This document shows positions 62,291-64,000 of a stretch of DNA of 64,000 nt, one piece after another. A program made the translations under genes and the position numbers. The notes under the pieces were generated by a model that had not been told where the DNA came from, made no database searches, and saw nothing but the letters and a program-made list of their open reading frames with translations. The stretch comes from Spirodela intermedia (Eukaryota > Streptophyta > Magnoliopsida > Alismatales > Araceae), in the NCBI GenBank assembly GCA_902729315.2, contig LR746268.1, positions 1,791,501 through 1,855,500 on the forward strand. Direction: 5' to 3'. Within the stretch, counting starts at the first letter, position 1. Every line of letters begins with the position of its first letter.

Positions 62291-64000
62291 TGGTATAGTT
62301 GTGATTGCTCCTTTCTTATTATCTCTTTCTGTATAAGAGATCTATGTTGTTTCTGTAATCCTCTTCTTGAGAACTTAAAAGATCAATATAGTTTCTTGAG
62401 CCCTTCTCAAGACATTTCTTGATTTTCCTTTGGTTACGTACAAGAATAACGTTTTTTTTCTACATAGTAAGCAGTTGTTCCTATTTTGATTTGTTATTAT
62501 TCATGTCTGAAGGAGGAGAGACCTCAGTAGGTGACGTCTCTACCACCATTATGGAAGTCAATCTTGTATCATTAAGATTGATGATTGAACTCCTTGCCAT
62601 GCCTACAAAATTTAAGTTGCCTGGATTTAACCTCATCCAGTGGTCAGAATATATTAATGAAGTTCTTACTAGCAAAGGGATGCTACATCATCTAGAGGAA
62701 ACTACACCATATCCAATGTCAAGGCAATTTAGAAAATGGCGGAAGGGTGATGTTTTGATAAAGACATGGATTTAGGGAACAATGATTCCCCATATTAGTA
62801 GAGATTTTTTCTTTATGAAAACTACAAAAGATTTGTGGGGAACAGTACACATGAAATAATTGATGAAAAATAATAAGTCACACATAGCTGAAATGGAGAT
62901 AAAATCTCAATCACTTACTCAAGGTTTGAAATCAGTGATGGAGTACATAGGAGAACTTAAAACTCTATGGCGGGAGCTGGATTATTATCTTTGATCTTGG
63001 GACTCAAGAACTCAAAGAAATTTCTGCATTACGAAATTTCATAGAACAAAGGCAGGTTTTTAAATTTTTGGCTGGTTTAAGTCCTGTTTTTGATCATATC
63101 AGACAACAAATTCTAAGACGTGAAAGGAGACTAGGTCTGAATGAGGTGATACCAATTATATAGAATGAAGAGAGTCATCAAAAATTGATGTTGTATACTC
63201 AAGAGTCGGGTAATACAACATTTGTAGCCAAACCAGGACACCATTAAATCAACAGAATATTTGAATCATCAATCGTCATTTGTGCAAGGAAAAAACCAAA
63301 AAAACGATTATAGAGATAATCTCTGGTGCACTTATTGCAGGAAACCTCGTCATACCAAGGAGTCTGAACAAATAGAATTCTGATAATCGAGTGAATCAGG
63401 CTCACATGGTGATTGATTGTTCATCCAATCAAAAGTCTGAACAAACAGACCTAAGAAATATTGATTCAACTCCATCAAGTGAAGTAGAGAAACTTCACCT
63501 TAGGGGAGGAGTCTATTGATTGAGAAATGTATCAACGTCTCATTGGACGATTGATATATATCACACACACTAGACCTGACATGTCATATGTAGTTAGCCT
63601 CTTAAGTCAGTTCATGCATCAGCCAACTGAATCCCATCTTCATGCTGCCTATCAGGTGTTACACTGCTTAAAAGGAACTCTTGGAAAAGGCATTATCTTC
63701 AACCATGGTGATAAAAGTAATAGTTGAGATGTATACTGATGCTAACTATACTGGTTCTCTTTTAGATCATTGGTCAACTTCAGATCTTATGATGTTTATG
63801 AGAGGAAATTTGATTACTTGGCACAGCAAGAAATAGAATGTGGTTACTCGCTAAGGTGTAGAAGCAGAATTCAAAGCACTCGCGCATGGAATATGTGAAC
63901 TACTTTGGATGAAGATTTTACTCACTGACCTAAAGATTCTCATTTCAGGTCTACTGTGACAATAAATTTGCAATTAATCTTGTGCATAATCCTATTCAAC
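62008..64000 (+). mobile_element. internally deleted Ty1/copia element, cut by the window end
   Basis: The 5' LTR (62008-62290) is followed by a primer-binding-like site. Gag starts at an ATG near 62503 (MSEGGETS) with copia gag features: FNLIQWSEYINEVLTSKGML, HISRDFFFMKTTKDLWGTV, and a zinc-knuckle remnant WCTYCRKPRHTKE near 63327. Stop codons interrupt it, for example at 62773. From about 63527 the sequence jumps to the RT-RNase H end: YQRLIGRLIYITHTRPDMS, YTDANYTGSLLDHWSTS, AEFKALAHGICELLWMK, and CDNKFAINLVHNPIQ at the very end. Protease, integrase and nearly all of RT are absent, so it is a non-autonomous deletion derivative. The 3' LTR lies beyond the window. Confidence 0.88.

Noticed and set aside
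62400-64000. Further exons of the TMEM135-like gene
   Set aside because: The open frames here are copia gag and RNase H; none joins in phase with exon 6 ending at 60212.

Overview
This is a nuclear segment from a flowering plant. The evidence is a set of intron-rich, GT-AG spliced genes from plant families (a VQ-motif protein, the organellar RNase RNR1, a DUF4057 protein, a plant SC35 splicing factor, plant annexins), degenerate Ty1/copia retrotransposons, and an unusually high density of (CT)n/(GA)n microsatellites. I cannot fix the lineage; GC-rich terminal exons beside AT-rich internal exons would fit a monocot or early-diverging angiosperm, but this is weak evidence. Gene models were assembled by hand by joining exons in phase at splice sites and checking product length against the family.

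Layout. 1-3529: no convincing gene, several microsatellites. 3530-4345 (-): single-exon VQ-motif gene with a TATA box, a GA-repeat leader and W-boxes upstream. 5.2-7.7 kb: empty intergenic. 7771-11915 (-): eight-exon plastid-type SAM methyltransferase, head-to-head across 662 bp with 12578-20474 (+): fourteen-exon RNR1 (3'-5' exoribonuclease of plastids/mitochondria). 22416-25970 (+): five-exon DUF4057 gene. 26575-28268 (-): annexin pseudogene. 28.6-37.2 kb: old, stop-riddled copia element on the minus strand, itself interrupted by a roughly 1.8 kb insertion. 37.2-39.9 kb: AT-rich, one copy of a dispersed 0.85 kb repeat. 40143-42543 (-): intact five-exon annexin, a paralogue of the pseudogene. 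43.3-44.15 kb: second copy of the dispersed repeat. 46162-48796 (-): eight-exon SC35-type SR splicing factor, head-to-head across 789 bp with 49586-60212 (+): a TMEM135/Tim17-22-23-like membrane protein gene whose last exons lie beyond the window. 62008-64000 (+): a second copia element, internally deleted, cut by the window end.

How it fits together. There is no operon-like or defence-like system here. Two divergent gene pairs share short promoters: a chloroplast methyltransferase with an organellar RNase, and a splicing factor with a probable organelle membrane protein. The annexin locus is the most dynamic part: a segmental duplication with one dead and one intact copy about 14 kb apart, separated by retrotransposon debris, the intact copy lying between two direct copies of a dispersed repeat. 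The most checkable oddities are splice-site events: a likely GC-AG intron and an 81-nt stop-free in-frame intron in SC35, a GT to AT donor loss in the annexin pseudogene, and local tandem duplications that copied splice sites in the annexin and DUF4057 introns. I did not find a clearly new biological system.
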